Assembly: GCA_963715485.1 (NCBI GenBank) | Contig: OY970244.1 | Span: forward strand, 2,852,001 to 2,916,000 | Length of the DNA: 64,000 bases | Direction: 5' to 3' | DNA from: SG8-30 sp963715485 | GTDB taxonomy: Bacteria > Pseudomonadota > Gammaproteobacteria > Steroidobacterales > Steroidobacteraceae | In this document: piece by piece, positions 45,308 through 54,636 of the stretch | How the letters are laid out: the number at the start of each line of letters is the position of its first letter | Position numbering within the stretch: the first letter of the stretch is position 1 | Notes under the pieces: generated by a model | Databases searched by the model: none | Told to the model about the DNA's origin: nothing | Seen by the model: the letters and a program-made list of their open reading frames with translations, nothing else | Made by a program: the position numbers and the translations under genes

Positions 45308-46576
45308 CTAGTGCGAACCGCCAGGCAGCCGCTTGATGTGGGCTCCAAGCTGCCCAAGCTTCTCCTCGATGCGCTCGTAACCCCGGTCGATGTGGTAGAT
45401 GCGTTGGATCTCGGTCGTGCCCTGCGCCACCAGGCCAGCCAGTACGAGGCTGGCCGAGGCCCGCAGATCCGTCGCCATCACCGGCGCGCCGGAGAGTCGA
45501 TCGACGCCATGGATCACCGCGGTGTGGCCCTCGATACGAATATCGGCACCGAGCCGGCGCAACTCCAGCATGTGCATATAGCGGTTCTCGAAGATCGTCT
45601 CGACCACGGTGCCGACGCCCTCTGCCACCGCATCAAGCGCGGCAAACTGCGCTTGCATGTCGGTCGGGAAACCGGGGTGCGGTGCGGTGCGGATATCCAC
45701 GGCCATCGGCCGCCTGCCGTTCATGTTCACCTCGATCCAGTCCCCGCCCACGGTGACGGTCGCGCCGGCGTCACGCAGCTTGGCCAGGACCGCGTCAAGG
45801 TGCTGCGGCCGCGCATTGCGCGCGCGTACGCGGCCGCCCGTGATCGCGCCGGCCACCAGGTAGGTGCCCGCCTCGATCCGGTCGGGCAGAACTTCGTAAT
45901 CGCAGCCGTGGAGCCGCTCGACGCCCTCGATGACCAGCGTGTCGGTGCCCGCTCCCGCAATCCTTGCGCCCATCGCAGTGAGGAACCCGGCCAGGTCCAC
46001 CACCTCGGGTTCGCGGGCGGCGTTCTCGATCACCGTCCGCCCGTCCGCCAGGCAGGCCGCCATCATCAGGTTCTCGGTCCCGGTTACGGTAACCGTGTCC
46101 AGCACGATGCGCGCGCCCCTTAGCCTGTCGGCACGCGCCCTGATGTATCCACCCTCAATCTCGATATCCGCGCCCAGCGCCCTCAGCCCGTCGACGTGCA
46201 GGTTGACCGGCCTGGCGCCGATAGCGCACCCACCCGGTAGCGAAACATCGGCACGACCGTGGCGAGCGAGTAGCGGGCCAAGCACGAGTATGGATGCGCG
46301 CATGGTCTTGACCAGCTCATAGGGCGCGGTGAACTCGCAGGTCGAAGTCGGATCAACCTCAACCTGGTAGTTTTCGCCGACGGTAACACCCGCGCCCAGG
46401 CGGCCCAGCAGCGCAATCATCGTCTTGACGTCGTGCAGCTGCGGCACGTTGCGGATCTGCAGGGCCGCCTGCGGCAGCAGCGCGGCGGCCAGGATCGGCA
46501 GCGCGGCGTTCTTTGCGCCCGAGATTCGTACCTCGCCGTCCAGCCGGACGCCGCCCTGTATCTCTAGCTTGTCCAC
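45308..46576 (-). CDS. murA: UDP-N-acetylglucosamine 1-carboxyvinyltransferase MurA
   Basis: First committed step of peptidoglycan synthesis: transfers enolpyruvate from PEP to UDP-GlcNAc. The 422 residues match the family. Lys22-Asn23 (GAKNAALP) and the fosfomycin-target Cys117 (LPGGCAIGARPV) are present, so fosfomycin sensitivity of the enzyme is expected. The gene is six bases downstream of the BolA-like ibaG on the same strand, a standard pairing. Confidence 0.97.
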   Translation of the reverse strand: MDKLEIQGGVRLDGEVRISGAKNAALPILAAALLPQAALQIRNVPQLHDVKTMIALLGRLGAGVTVGENYQVEVDPTSTCEFTAPYELVKTMRASILVLGPLLARHGRADVSLPGGCAIGARPVNLHVDGLRALGADIEIEGGYIRARADRLRGARIVLDTVTVTGTENLMMAACLADGRTVIENAAREPEVVDLAGFLTAMGARIAGAGTDTLVIEGVERLHGCDYEVLPDRIEAGTYLVAGAITGGRVRARNARPQHLDAVLAKLRDAGATVTVGGDWIEVNMNGRRPMAVDIRTAPHPGFPTDMQAQFAALDAVAEGVGTVVETIFENRYMHMLELRRLGADIRIEGHTAVIHGVDRLSGAPVMATDLRASASLVLAGLVAQGTTEIQRIYHIDRGYERIEEKLGQLGAHIKRLPGGSH

Positions 46577-46582
46577 GACAGA

Positions 46583-46828
46583 TCAGTTGCCGCGGCGAGC
46601 GGCCCACTCGTCCGGCGTCGGCGTCTCGAGCGACAGGGCGTGGATTTCTCCGCCGACAGCCGCCCCAAGCGCCGCATAGACGAGCTGGTGCCGCTTGATC
46701 GTGCGCAGGCCGTCAAATTGCGCCGCGACGATCAGCGCCTCGAAGTGAACGTTGTCGCCGGAGCGGACGTGAACGGTGGCGCCCGGAAGGGCGGCCTGGA
46801 TCTTCTGCTGGACTTCGTCGGCGGTCAT
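46583..46828 (-). CDS. ibaG: BolA family protein IbaG
   Basis: Small BolA/IbaG-like protein, probably a partner of monothiol glutaredoxins in iron-sulfur handling. ATG at 46828 gives 81 residues (MTADEVQQKIQAALPGATVHV). The family core is FDGLRTIKRHQLVYAALGAAV followed by IHALSLETPTPDEW. It precedes murA closely, as in E. coli. Confidence 0.93.
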   Translation of the reverse strand: MTADEVQQKIQAALPGATVHVRSGDNVHFEALIVAAQFDGLRTIKRHQLVYAALGAAVGGEIHALSLETPTPDEWAARRGN

Positions 46829-46998
46829 GATGTGGTGCTTACTCCGGAGGGACGCCAATGGTAGTCAAACCGGGCGCATCGGCCTAGGGCCTTCGGCACC
46901 GGCCGCGAGGAGGCGGGCGGTGTCCGGCATGGCAGCCAGGCCTCGCGGTGTATGATGCCCCACCTGGCAACCTCACCCGGACATGTCCCGCTGACCCC

Positions 46999-47982
46999 AT
47001 GAGCGAAGCAATCGACGACAGCCGCGTCCTCGCTGCAGGCCGCAAGTCGCTGTCAATCGAGGCCGATGCCGTTGCCGCACTGGCTGGAAGGCTAGACGGC
47101 TCGTTCGTGGCCGCCTGCCGGATGTTCATGAAATGTCGTGGCCGCGTGGTCGTTACGGGCATGGGCAAGTCCGGGCACGTCGCCGGCAAGATTGCCGCGA
47201 CCCTGGCGAGTACCGGCACCCCGGCATTTTTCCTGCATCCGGCCGAGGCCAGCCACGGCGACCTGGGGATGATCACCCGCGACGACATGGTGCTGGCCCT
47301 CTCCAACTCGGGTGAAACGGCGGAAATCCTCACCATCCTGCCGCTCATCAGACGCATGGGAGTGCCGCTGGTGTCGATGACGGGCCAGCCGGCCTCGACG
47401 CTGGCACGCGAGGGGCAGGTCCACCTGGACGTCAGCGTGCCTGCTGAAGCCTGCCCGCTCAACCTGGCGCCGACAGCCAGTACCACCGCGTCGCTCGCCA
47501 TGGGCGATGCGCTGGCCGTGGCGCTGCTCGAACTACGCGGCTTCACGCCGGAGGACTTCGCGCTATCCCACCCCGGCGGCACGCTGGGACGCCGTTTGCT
47601 GCTGCGGGTCGCGGACGTGATGCGAACGGGAGAGGCGCTACCCTCTGTCGCCGAAGACACGAACCTGTCCGGAGGGCTGCTGGAGATGTCCCGCAAGGGG
47701 CTCGGGCTGACCGCGATCGTAGACAGCCATGGCAGGGTCGCCGGGATCTTCACCGACGGGGATCTGCGGCGCGCGCTGGACGGGCAGATCGATGTCCACG
47801 GCACACGCATGCGCCAGGTCATGACGCGCGGCTGCAAGACCATCGGCGCTGGCGAACTGGCAGCCGAGGCGGTGCACCTGATGGAGCAGCATCGCATTAC
47901 AGGGCTGCTGGTCGTGGACCAGGACAACCGGCTCGTCGGCGCACTCAACGTTCACGATCTGCTTCGGGCGGGCGTAATGTGA
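46999..47982 (+). CDS. kdsD: Arabinose-5-phosphate isomerase KdsD
   Basis: Converts ribulose 5-phosphate to arabinose 5-phosphate, the precursor of the LPS sugar Kdo. ATG at 46999 gives 327 residues: an N-terminal SIS domain (VVVTGMGKSGHVAGKIAATL, LALSNSGETAEI, HPGGTLGRRLL) and two C-terminal CBS domains (about 205-327, with GIFTDGDLRRAL). It starts the Kdo/Lpt/rpoN operon and overlaps kdsC as GTGA. Confidence 0.95.
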   Translation: MSEAIDDSRVLAAGRKSLSIEADAVAALAGRLDGSFVAACRMFMKCRGRVVVTGMGKSGHVAGKIAATLASTGTPAFFLHPAEASHGDLGMITRDDMVLALSNSGETAEILTILPLIRRMGVPLVSMTGQPASTLAREGQVHLDVSVPAEACPLNLAPTASTTASLAMGDALAVALLELRGFTPEDFALSHPGGTLGRRLLLRVADVMRTGEALPSVAEDTNLSGGLLEMSRKGLGLTAIVDSHGRVAGIFTDGDLRRALDGQIDVHGTRMRQVMTRGCKTIGAGELAAEAVHLMEQHRITGLLVVDQDNRLVGALNVHDLLRAGVM

Positions 47983-48479
47983 CCGGGCGCCGCGGCAACG
48001 ATCCCGGTGTCGATCTGCTGGTGCTGGATGTCGACGGCGTCCTGACCGACGGACGGTTGTGGTTCGGCCCCGAGGGCGAGTCACTCAAGGCCTTCCACGT
48101 TCGCGACGGCCACGGCATCAAGCAGTTGCACGCTGCAGGCGTAGCAGTAGCGATCATATCCGGCCGGAGCAGCGCCGCGGTGGACGCGCGGATGCGCGAA
48201 CTCGGTGTCGAGCACGTCATCCAGGGAGCCGGTGACAAGCAGGCCGCCCTCGACGCATTGCTCGAGTCGCTGGGAATACCGGCTGGACGCGCCGCCTGCC
48301 TGGTTGACGACCTGCCCGACCTGCCGATGATGCACACAGTCGGACTGCCGGCGGCCGTGGCGGATGCGCACCCGCAGGTGCTGGCCGCGGCGCGTCACGT
48401 CACCCGGCTTCCCGGCGGACACGGCGCGGTGCGGGAATTCTGCGACTGGCTGCTCGCGCAGCGGCAATCGGCGCCATGA
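47979..48479 (+). CDS. kdsC: 3-deoxy-D-manno-octulosonate 8-phosphate phosphatase KdsC
   Basis: HAD-family phosphatase releasing Kdo from Kdo 8-phosphate. The 166 residues lack a large cap, as expected for C0 HAD enzymes that act as tetramers. Motifs: LDVDGVLTDG (nucleophile and general acid Asp), IISGRSSAAV (Ser/Thr site) and CLVDDLPDLPMM (metal-binding Asp pair, where many relatives have GDD). GTG at 47979 overlaps kdsD by four bases; the stop overlaps lptC. Confidence 0.94.
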   Translation: MTGRRGNDPGVDLLVLDVDGVLTDGRLWFGPEGESLKAFHVRDGHGIKQLHAAGVAVAIISGRSSAAVDARMRELGVEHVIQGAGDKQAALDALLESLGIPAGRAACLVDDLPDLPMMHTVGLPAAVADAHPQVLAAARHVTRLPGGHGAVREFCDWLLAQRQSAP

Positions 48480-49030
48480 TGCCGCGTCTGCTGTTGCTCG
48501 TTGCGCTGGTGGGCTTGATCTTCGCCATCTTCAGGCTGGCCAGGGACGACTCCGGCCTGGCCGACGGTACCGCCAGATCTCCCCAGCAGACCGGCTACTA
48601 CCTGCGTGATTCGACGGTCACTGAATACGGTGTTGACGGCAAGGTGCGGCTGGAACTCGCGGTACGCTCCGCGACCGAGGATCCGGCCCGCCAGGTCGTG
48701 GACCTGGAATCCGTGGCACTCGATTACTTTGCGTTACAAGGGCAGCAATGGAGGCTAACCGCCGAACGCGGGCAGATCACGCCGGGATCCGAGGTGGTGG
48801 AGCTGGAGGGCGACGTAGTCATGACGGGCGAGCGCGGGTCCCTTCCCGAGCCGGCAGTGGTACGGACTGAGAGGATGACGCTCGACACCGAGGCGCAGCT
48901 GGCGGTCACGGACGCGCCGGTTACGCTCGGCTTCGGCGCCTACGCAATCGCAGCCACTGGCATGCGTGCCGATTTGAAGGCCGAGACCCTGAGGTTAGAA
49001 TCGAAGGTCAATGGCCGCTTCAACCCCTAG
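48476..49030 (+). CDS. lptC: LPS export protein LptC
   Basis: Bitopic inner-membrane protein that receives LPS from the LptB2FG pump and passes it to LptA. The 184 residues show one N-terminal membrane helix (MPRLLLLVALVGLIFAIFRL) and a beta-jellyroll periplasmic domain with LRDSTVTEYGVDGK and LTAERGQITPGSEVVELEGDV (split here only by reading). Low overall conservation is normal; position between kdsC and lptA makes it firm. Confidence 0.92.
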   Translation: MMPRLLLLVALVGLIFAIFRLARDDSGLADGTARSPQQTGYYLRDSTVTEYGVDGKVRLELAVRSATEDPARQVVDLESVALDYFALQGQQWRLTAERGQITPGSEVVELEGDVVMTGERGSLPEPAVVRTERMTLDTEAQLAVTDAPVTLGFGAYAIAATGMRADLKAETLRLESKVNGRFNP

Positions 49031-49637
49031 CCTAACGCTGGCTGCGCTGTTACTTGCCGCCGTCGCGCCAGTGCACGCGGCCACTCCGCGCGCGGTGCTG
49101 CCGATCTCGGTCGAGGCCGAGTCGAGCGATTTCGACTACAAGAACGGCGTGCTGGTGTTTACCCGCGTCGTCATTACGCAGGGTGACGCCCGGGTCGAGG
49201 CCGATCGCGCGACCGCCACCGGGCTCGAGTTCGAGAACAGCAAGTGGCGTCTGGAGGGGCATGTGCGCATCCAGGCCGAGGGCGGGTACCTTGCGAGCGA
49301 CCTCGCAACCGTCAGCTTCGCCGCCAACGAGATTTCCGTCGCGCAGGTCACCGGCACTCCCGCTTCCTTCTCGCAGCAGCGCGGCGAACAACGGGCCGAG
49401 GGCCGCGCCAGCCGCATCGACTATGACCTGGCATCGGGCCGCGTCCGGCTCTCCGGCGGCGCCTGGCTTTCCGACGGCAACAACGATATTTCCGGCTCCA
49501 CGCTGGTCTACAGCATGCTGGAGGAACGAGTCGTCGCCGAGGCCGGTGAGCAAGGCGGCCAGCCGGTGCGCATCACGATCAATCCCAAGTCGCCGCCCGG
49601 CGGACCAAAGGATAGCGAGCCGGGGACCGCTCCATGA
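49011..49637 (+). CDS. lptA: LPS transport periplasmic protein LptA
   Basis: Periplasmic bridge protein of the OstA/LptA family that forms a beta-jellyroll path for LPS. ATG at 49011 lies inside the end of lptC (20-base overlap) and gives 208 residues with a cleavable signal ending AAVAPVHA|ATPRA. The OstA core is VEAESSDFDYKNGVLVFTRV and the ARVEADRATA segment. The stop overlaps lptB by four bases. Confidence 0.93.
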   Translation: MAASTPSLTLAALLLAAVAPVHAATPRAVLPISVEAESSDFDYKNGVLVFTRVVITQGDARVEADRATATGLEFENSKWRLEGHVRIQAEGGYLASDLATVSFAANEISVAQVTGTPASFSQQRGEQRAEGRASRIDYDLASGRVRLSGGAWLSDGNNDISGSTLVYSMLEERVVAEAGEQGGQPVRITINPKSPPGGPKDSEPGTAP

Positions 49638-50359
49638 GCACGCTGCGCGCGATCGGTTTGAGCAAGTCGTTCCGCAAGCGGACCGTGGTGAAGGACTTGT
49701 CAGTGGAAATCTCCAGCGGCGAGGTGGTCGGTCTGCTGGGCCCCAATGGCGCCGGCAAGACGACCGCCTTCTACATGATCGTCGGTCTGATCGCCTGCGA
49801 CGGCGGACAGATCGAGCTCGACGGCAGGGACGTAACGCGCTTGCCCATGCATGCGCGCGCCCGGCTGGGGCTGGGATACCTGCCACAGGAGGCCTCGGTG
49901 TTCCGCAAGCTGTCGGTCGCCGACAACCTGCTCGCCATCCTCGAGACCCGCCCAGGGCTCGACAAGGAAAAGCGCGAGCAGCGGCTGGAGGAACTTCTCG
50001 AGGAGCTCCACATCGGGCACATTCGGGAGAGTCTGGGCATCAGCCTCTCGGGTGGCGAACGACGCCGGGTCGAGATTGCCCGCGCGCTGGCGGCCGACCC
50101 GGCCTTCGTGCTGCTGGACGAACCATTCGCCGGCGTCGACCCCCTCTCCGTCAACGACATTCAGCGCATCGTGCGCCACCTGGCTGACCGCGGCATCGGC
50201 GTGCTGATCACCGATCACAACGTCCGCGAGACACTCGGCATCTGCAGTCGTGCCTACATCGTGAACCAGGGCACGATTTTGGCGTCCGGCAGTGCCGAGG
50301 ACATCCTTGCCAATCCGGACGTCCGCGAGGTCTACTTGGGGCAGGACTTCCGCCTCTGA
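49634..50359 (+). CDS. lptB: LPS export ABC transporter ATPase LptB
   Basis: Cytoplasmic ATPase of the LptB2FGC extractor. The 241 residues have Walker A GPNGAGKT at 36-43, the Q loop GYLPQEASVFRKLSV, the signature LSGGERRR at 138-145, Walker B FVLLDEP at 158-164 and the H-loop TDHNVRETL. lptF and lptG, the membrane partners, are not in this window, as is usual. Confidence 0.97.
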   Translation: MSTLRAIGLSKSFRKRTVVKDLSVEISSGEVVGLLGPNGAGKTTAFYMIVGLIACDGGQIELDGRDVTRLPMHARARLGLGYLPQEASVFRKLSVADNLLAILETRPGLDKEKREQRLEELLEELHIGHIRESLGISLSGGERRRVEIARALAADPAFVLLDEPFAGVDPLSVNDIQRIVRHLADRGIGVLITDHNVRETLGICSRAYIVNQGTILASGSAEDILANPDVREVYLGQDFRL

Positions 50360-50428
50360 ACAGGTATCGGGAAGGACCGCCGTAGTGAGGCGCCCTTGCC
50401 CTTCGTTCCTCCAGGCTGATACGACCGC

Positions 50429-51865
50429 ATGATGAAACCTTCCCTGCAGCTCCGTATCGGGCAGCAGCTGACGATGACGCCGCAGCTGCAGCAGGCAATC
50501 CGCCTGCTGCAGCTGCCGGCGCTCGAGTTGCAGGCCCAGATACGCGAGGCGCTCGAGAGTAACGTCATGCTCGAGACCGATGAGGAAGCCGAGGATAACC
50601 TTTCTCTCGATGATCTCGCGGAGTCCAGGGGAAACGACAGCACGGACCCGGCCGAGACCGTCGCGGACGAGCCGACAGTAGAAATCGGCGAGGACTGGCC
50701 CGAACCAACCGCGGTTGAATCGAACGCTCCCTGGTCTGGCGGCGACGATGACCGCATGCTCGACCTGGCCGACGAATCGGGGCAAACGCTCACCGACCAC
50801 CTGTTATGGCAACTGGAACTGGCCCACCTCGACCCGCGCACGCTGATGATCGGCCGGGCGATCGTCGACGCAATCAACGATGACGGCTACCTGACCGAGG
50901 ACCCGGCGGAAATTGCCGCAACCCTGCGGCCCGAAATCGAGGCGGAAGCCGCGGAAATTGAGGCTGTGATCGATGCGGTGCAGCAGCTCGACCCGGCGGG
51001 CGTCGGCGCCCGCTCGGTGTCCGAATGCGTAACGCTGCAGCTGGCCCAGCTCGATCCGTCGACGCCGGCACTCGAGCTGGCGTTCGAGCTCGCACGCAAC
51101 CACCTGGACCTGATCGCCGGCCAGCAATACGCCGCGTTGCGGCGCCAGCTGCATTGCTCGGTCGAAGATCTCGACACAGCCCTGACACTGGTGCGCGGAT
51201 GTCACCCGCGCCCAGGGTCCGCAATGCAGCAAACCCGCATCGAATATGTCGTTCCCGACGTATATGTCCGCCGCACGCCTGGTGGCTGGCTGGTCGAGTT
51301 GAACCCGTCAGCCCTGCCGCGAATCGTGCTCAACAAGACCTATGCCGGAATGGTGACCCGTTCGGAAGACCACGCCGTGCTGCGCAACCAGCTGCAGGAA
51401 GCCCGCTGGCTGCTACGCAGCCTGGAGATCCGCAACGACACGCTGCTGAAGGTTGCCAGGACCATCGTCCAGCGCCAGGCCGCGTTCCTCGAGCAGGGCG
51501 ACGAGGCAATGGAGCCGATGGTGCTCAAGGACGTCGCCGATGCCATCGAAATGCATGAGTCCACCGTGTCGCGAGTCACCACCGGAAAGTACATGCACAC
51601 GCCACGTGGGGTTCTGGAATTCCGTTTCTTCTTCTCCAGCCGCGTTTCCGGGGACGGTGGCGCCGAGGTGTCGTCGACGGCGATACGTGCCAGAATCAGG
51701 AAGCTGGTCGCGGCGGAGGACAGCGCCGATCCGCTGTCGGACAGCAAGATTGCGGAAGTGCTTCTGCAGGACGGGATCCAGGTCGCGCGCCGGACGGTAG
51801 CCAAGTACCGGGAAGCGATGGGGATCGCGTCTTCCAGCGAGAGGCGCCGCATGCCGGTCAAGTGA
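50429..51865 (+). CDS. rpoN: RNA polymerase sigma-54 factor RpoN
   Basis: Alternative sigma factor that needs NtrC-type activators such as PilR. The 478 residues show the Gln/Leu-rich activator region I (MKPSLQLRIGQQLTMTPQLQ), an acidic region II, the core-binding region, the helix-turn-helix (MVLKDVADAIEMHESTVSRV) and the RpoN box ARRTVAKYRE at 453-462, which reads the -24 element. It links to the sigma-54 promoter before pilA. It lies 69 bases after lptB and 31 before hpf. Confidence 0.97.
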   Translation: MMKPSLQLRIGQQLTMTPQLQQAIRLLQLPALELQAQIREALESNVMLETDEEAEDNLSLDDLAESRGNDSTDPAETVADEPTVEIGEDWPEPTAVESNAPWSGGDDDRMLDLADESGQTLTDHLLWQLELAHLDPRTLMIGRAIVDAINDDGYLTEDPAEIAATLRPEIEAEAAEIEAVIDAVQQLDPAGVGARSVSECVTLQLAQLDPSTPALELAFELARNHLDLIAGQQYAALRRQLHCSVEDLDTALTLVRGCHPRPGSAMQQTRIEYVVPDVYVRRTPGGWLVELNPSALPRIVLNKTYAGMVTRSEDHAVLRNQLQEARWLLRSLEIRNDTLLKVARTIVQRQAAFLEQGDEAMEPMVLKDVADAIEMHESTVSRVTTGKYMHTPRGVLEFRFFFSSRVSGDGGAEVSSTAIRARIRKLVAAEDSADPLSDSKIAEVLLQDGIQVARRTVAKYREAMGIASSSERRRMPVK

Positions 51866-51896
51866 ACGCCGGGCGATTGATGAAGGAGGAAATGGA

Positions 51897-52214
51897 ATGC
51901 AGTTGACTCTCACTGGGCATCACATCGACATCACGCCGGCGCTGCGCGGCTACGTGGAAAAGAAACTGGACCGCATCTTGAGGCACTTCGACCAGGTCAT
52001 TGACGTTCACTGCGTGCTCAGCGTCGAAAAACTACGGCACCAGGCCGAGGCCACGCTCGCAGTGAGCGGCGGCAAGCTCCATGCCGATGCCACCGACAGC
52101 GACATGTATGCTGCGATTGACGCTCTCACCGACAAGCTCGACCGGTTGGTGAAAAAGCACAAGGAGAAGTTGACCGATCACCACGCGGCCGAGGTTGCCC
52201 GGCGCCGCGGCTGA
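51897..52214 (+). CDS. hpf: Short-form ribosome hibernation promoting factor HPF
   Basis: Binds the ribosome decoding region and promotes 100S dimers in stationary phase, in the short form together with RMF. The 105 residues match short HPF (MQLTLTGHHIDITPALRGYV, LSVEKLRHQAEATLAVSGG, DMYAAIDALTDKLDRLVKKH). A strong ribosome site, AAGGAGGAAATGGA, precedes the ATG. Confidence 0.95.
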   Translation: MQLTLTGHHIDITPALRGYVEKKLDRILRHFDQVIDVHCVLSVEKLRHQAEATLAVSGGKLHADATDSDMYAAIDALTDKLDRLVKKHKEKLTDHHAAEVARRRG

Positions 52215-52317
52215 GCTGGATGTCCGCCTGACGGCCGGCATTGGCGCTGCGCCGCCCCGGACACGTAGGATGTAGTTCCGCCGGCGCAGGCCGGCTGATT
52301 CCAGCCAGCCTGGTGAA

Positions 52318-53178
52318 ATGATGCGTCTCGTCGTCGTCAGCGGTCTATCGGGTTCCGGCAAGAGCGTCGCACTCAATACGCTCGAGGACCTCGGCTGGTT
52401 CTGCGTCGACAATATTCCAGCCGGACTGCTGCAGGACCTCGTCGCACATACCCTGCAAGACGAAGCGCCAATATACCAACGGGTTGCGGTAGGAATCGAT
52501 GCGCGTAACCGACCCGGCGACCTCGATTCGATCCCGTCAATGATCGCCGACTTCCGGCGCAGCGGGATCCGTTGCGAAGAGATCTACCTGCACGCTTCCG
52601 ACCAGACTCTGCTACGAAGGTTTGCCGAGACCCGTCGTCGCCATCCCCTGGCGGCGGACGGTGTCAGCCTGGCGGAAGCCATCGCGGCCGAGCGGGCATT
52701 GCTGCACCCTCTGGCTGACGCGGGCGACCTGGTCATCGACACCTCGGCAATCAGCATACACTCGCTGCGCGAGCTGATCCGCCGCCGGGTGGACGAGCGG
52801 CAGACGGGGCGGCTGGCGATCTTGTTCCAGTCCTTTGCCTACAAGACAGGTATTCCGGGAGACGCCGATTTCGTATTCGACGCGCGCACACTTCCGAATC
52901 CGTACTGGGACCTGGCGCTCAGACCGCTTACCGGCAGGGACCCGCCGGTTCAGGACTTCCTGGAGGCGAGCCCTGCCGTCAGCGTGCTCCTCGAGGACAT
53001 AGTTCGATTCCTGGAAGCCAGGATCCCCGAGTTCGAGCGGAACAACCGCGTATATCTCACGGTGGCCGTCGGCTGCACCGGCGGACAGCATCGCTCCGTA
53101 TATCTCGTCGAGCAGCTGGCGGCCCGTTTCACCAGCCGGAATTCGCAGGTACTCGCCCGACATACCGGCCTCCCCTAG
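52318..53178 (+). CDS. rapZ: RNase adapter protein RapZ
   Basis: P-loop protein which in E. coli binds GlcN6P and guides RNase E to the small RNA GlmZ, adjusting glucosamine-6-phosphate synthesis for wall and LPS precursors. The 286 residues have the P-loop GLSGSGKS at 9-16, a second nucleotide motif in DARTLPNPYW and the C-terminal VGCTGGQHRSVYLVEQLA. The start may be either of two adjacent ATGs (52318 or 52321). The usual neighbour ptsN is missing. Confidence 0.95.
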   Translation: MMRLVVVSGLSGSGKSVALNTLEDLGWFCVDNIPAGLLQDLVAHTLQDEAPIYQRVAVGIDARNRPGDLDSIPSMIADFRRSGIRCEEIYLHASDQTLLRRFAETRRRHPLAADGVSLAEAIAAERALLHPLADAGDLVIDTSAISIHSLRELIRRRVDERQTGRLAILFQSFAYKTGIPGDADFVFDARTLPNPYWDLALRPLTGRDPPVQDFLEASPAVSVLLEDIVRFLEARIPEFERNNRVYLTVAVGCTGGQHRSVYLVEQLAARFTSRNSQVLARHTGLP

Positions 53179-53271
53179 CGGACCGACGGGCCGATACGGC
53201 CGGTAGCCCGCCGCGGCGGCTGCCGTTAGACTCGCGCGGACTCCCGCAGTGACTCCCAGGGGAACCTGACA

Positions 53272-54636
53272 GTGGCCACGGCGACCTTAGACAACCGCAA
53301 TGATCGCGCCACCCGGCTGGCGTCGCTGCGCGCCGCCCTCGAGTCGGGCACGCTGCGTGGCGCACAACGCATGATCAACGCGCTGCACCCCGCCGAGATC
53401 GCTCACCTGCTCGAGTCCCTGCCTCCACAGCAGCGAGAGCTGGCGTGGGAACTCGTCGAGCGGGAGCTCGACGGCGACGTGCTGATCGAGCTGTCCGAAG
53501 AAGTGCGTGCAGAACTCATCGACGAGATGGACACGCACGAGATCGTGGCGGCTGCCGAAGGTCTCGACCTCGACGATCTGGCCGACCTGCTGGCAGAACT
53601 GCCCGAGGCCGTTACCCGGCAGGTTCTCAAATCCATGGATCAGCAGGACCGCGTCCGGCTGACGGCCGTGCTGGCCTACCCCGAGGACACCGCTGGCGGC
53701 CTGATGAACACCGATACGGTGACGGTGCGGCCGGACGTCACCCTGGAAGTCGTGCTGCGCTACCTTCGCATGCGCGGCGAGCTTCCCGAGAGGACCGACT
53801 GCCTGTTCGTGGTGGACCGCGACGACCGCTACCTCGGCGCACTGCCGGTGACCCGCCTGCTGACCGAGGACCAGGAAAAGACGGTTTCCGTCGTCATGGA
53901 CTCTGAGATTGCGGGCATCGACCCGGCGGCGCCAGCCGCCGAGGTCGCGAGGCTGTTCGAGGGTCGTGACCTCCTATCCGCCGCCATCGTCAGTTCCTCT
54001 CGCCAGTTGCTGGGCCGGGTCACCATCGACGACGTGCTCGACGTGGTGCGTGAGCAGGCCGAACATCCGCTGCTGGCGGCGGCGGGCCTGGAGGACGAGG
54101 AGGACGTCTTTGCTGGCGTGCGGAAGAGCGCGCGCCGCCGGGCACTGTGGCTGGGTATCAACCTGATCACGGCCTTCATCGCTTCCTGGGTGGTCGGTTT
54201 GTTCGAAGCCACCATCGACAGGATCGTGGCGCTGGCCGTTCTGATGCCGGTCGTCGCCAGCATGGGTGGGATCGCCGGAACCCAGACAGTCACACTGATC
54301 ATTCGCGGCATTGCGCTCGGCCAGATCCAGAGCTCGAACGCGCGCTGGCTTTTCTTCAAGGAACTCTCGGTCGGCGCCCTGAATGGCCTGATCTGGGCCA
54401 CGGTGGTTGCGCTCGCAACCTGGGCCTGGTTCGGGACCTGGGAAATCGCGGCCGTCATCTGCGCGGCCATCGTGATCAACATAGCCGCGGCGGCGGTCGC
54501 AGGGGTACTGATTCCGCTGGCCCTGCAGCGTCTGCGCATCGACCCGGCGCTGGCCGGCGGCGTGATCCTGACGACAGTCACAGACGTCGTCGGATTTGCG
54601 GCCCTGCTCGGCCTGGGCACACTGTTTCTTCTCTAG
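53272..54636 (+). CDS. mgtE: Magnesium transporter MgtE
   Basis: Homodimeric magnesium channel gated by its cytosolic domains. GTG at 53272 (AGGGGAACC upstream) gives 454 residues: an MgtE_N helical superhelix (about 30-130), two CBS domains (about 135-260, YPEDTAGGLMNTDTVTVRPD), a plug helix and five C-terminal membrane helices (about 285-454). The selectivity region includes MPVVASMGGIAGTQTVTLI and the end ILTTVTDVVGFAALLGLG. The stop codon overlaps that of the convergent patatin gene. Confidence 0.95.
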   Translation: MATATLDNRNDRATRLASLRAALESGTLRGAQRMINALHPAEIAHLLESLPPQQRELAWELVERELDGDVLIELSEEVRAELIDEMDTHEIVAAAEGLDLDDLADLLAELPEAVTRQVLKSMDQQDRVRLTAVLAYPEDTAGGLMNTDTVTVRPDVTLEVVLRYLRMRGELPERTDCLFVVDRDDRYLGALPVTRLLTEDQEKTVSVVMDSEIAGIDPAAPAAEVARLFEGRDLLSAAIVSSSRQLLGRVTIDDVLDVVREQAEHPLLAAAGLEDEEDVFAGVRKSARRRALWLGINLITAFIASWVVGLFEATIDRIVALAVLMPVVASMGGIAGTQTVTLIIRGIALGQIQSSNARWLFFKELSVGALNGLIWATVVALATWAWFGTWEIAAVICAAIVINIAAAAVAGVLIPLALQRLRIDPALAGGVILTTVTDVVGFAALLGLGTLFLL

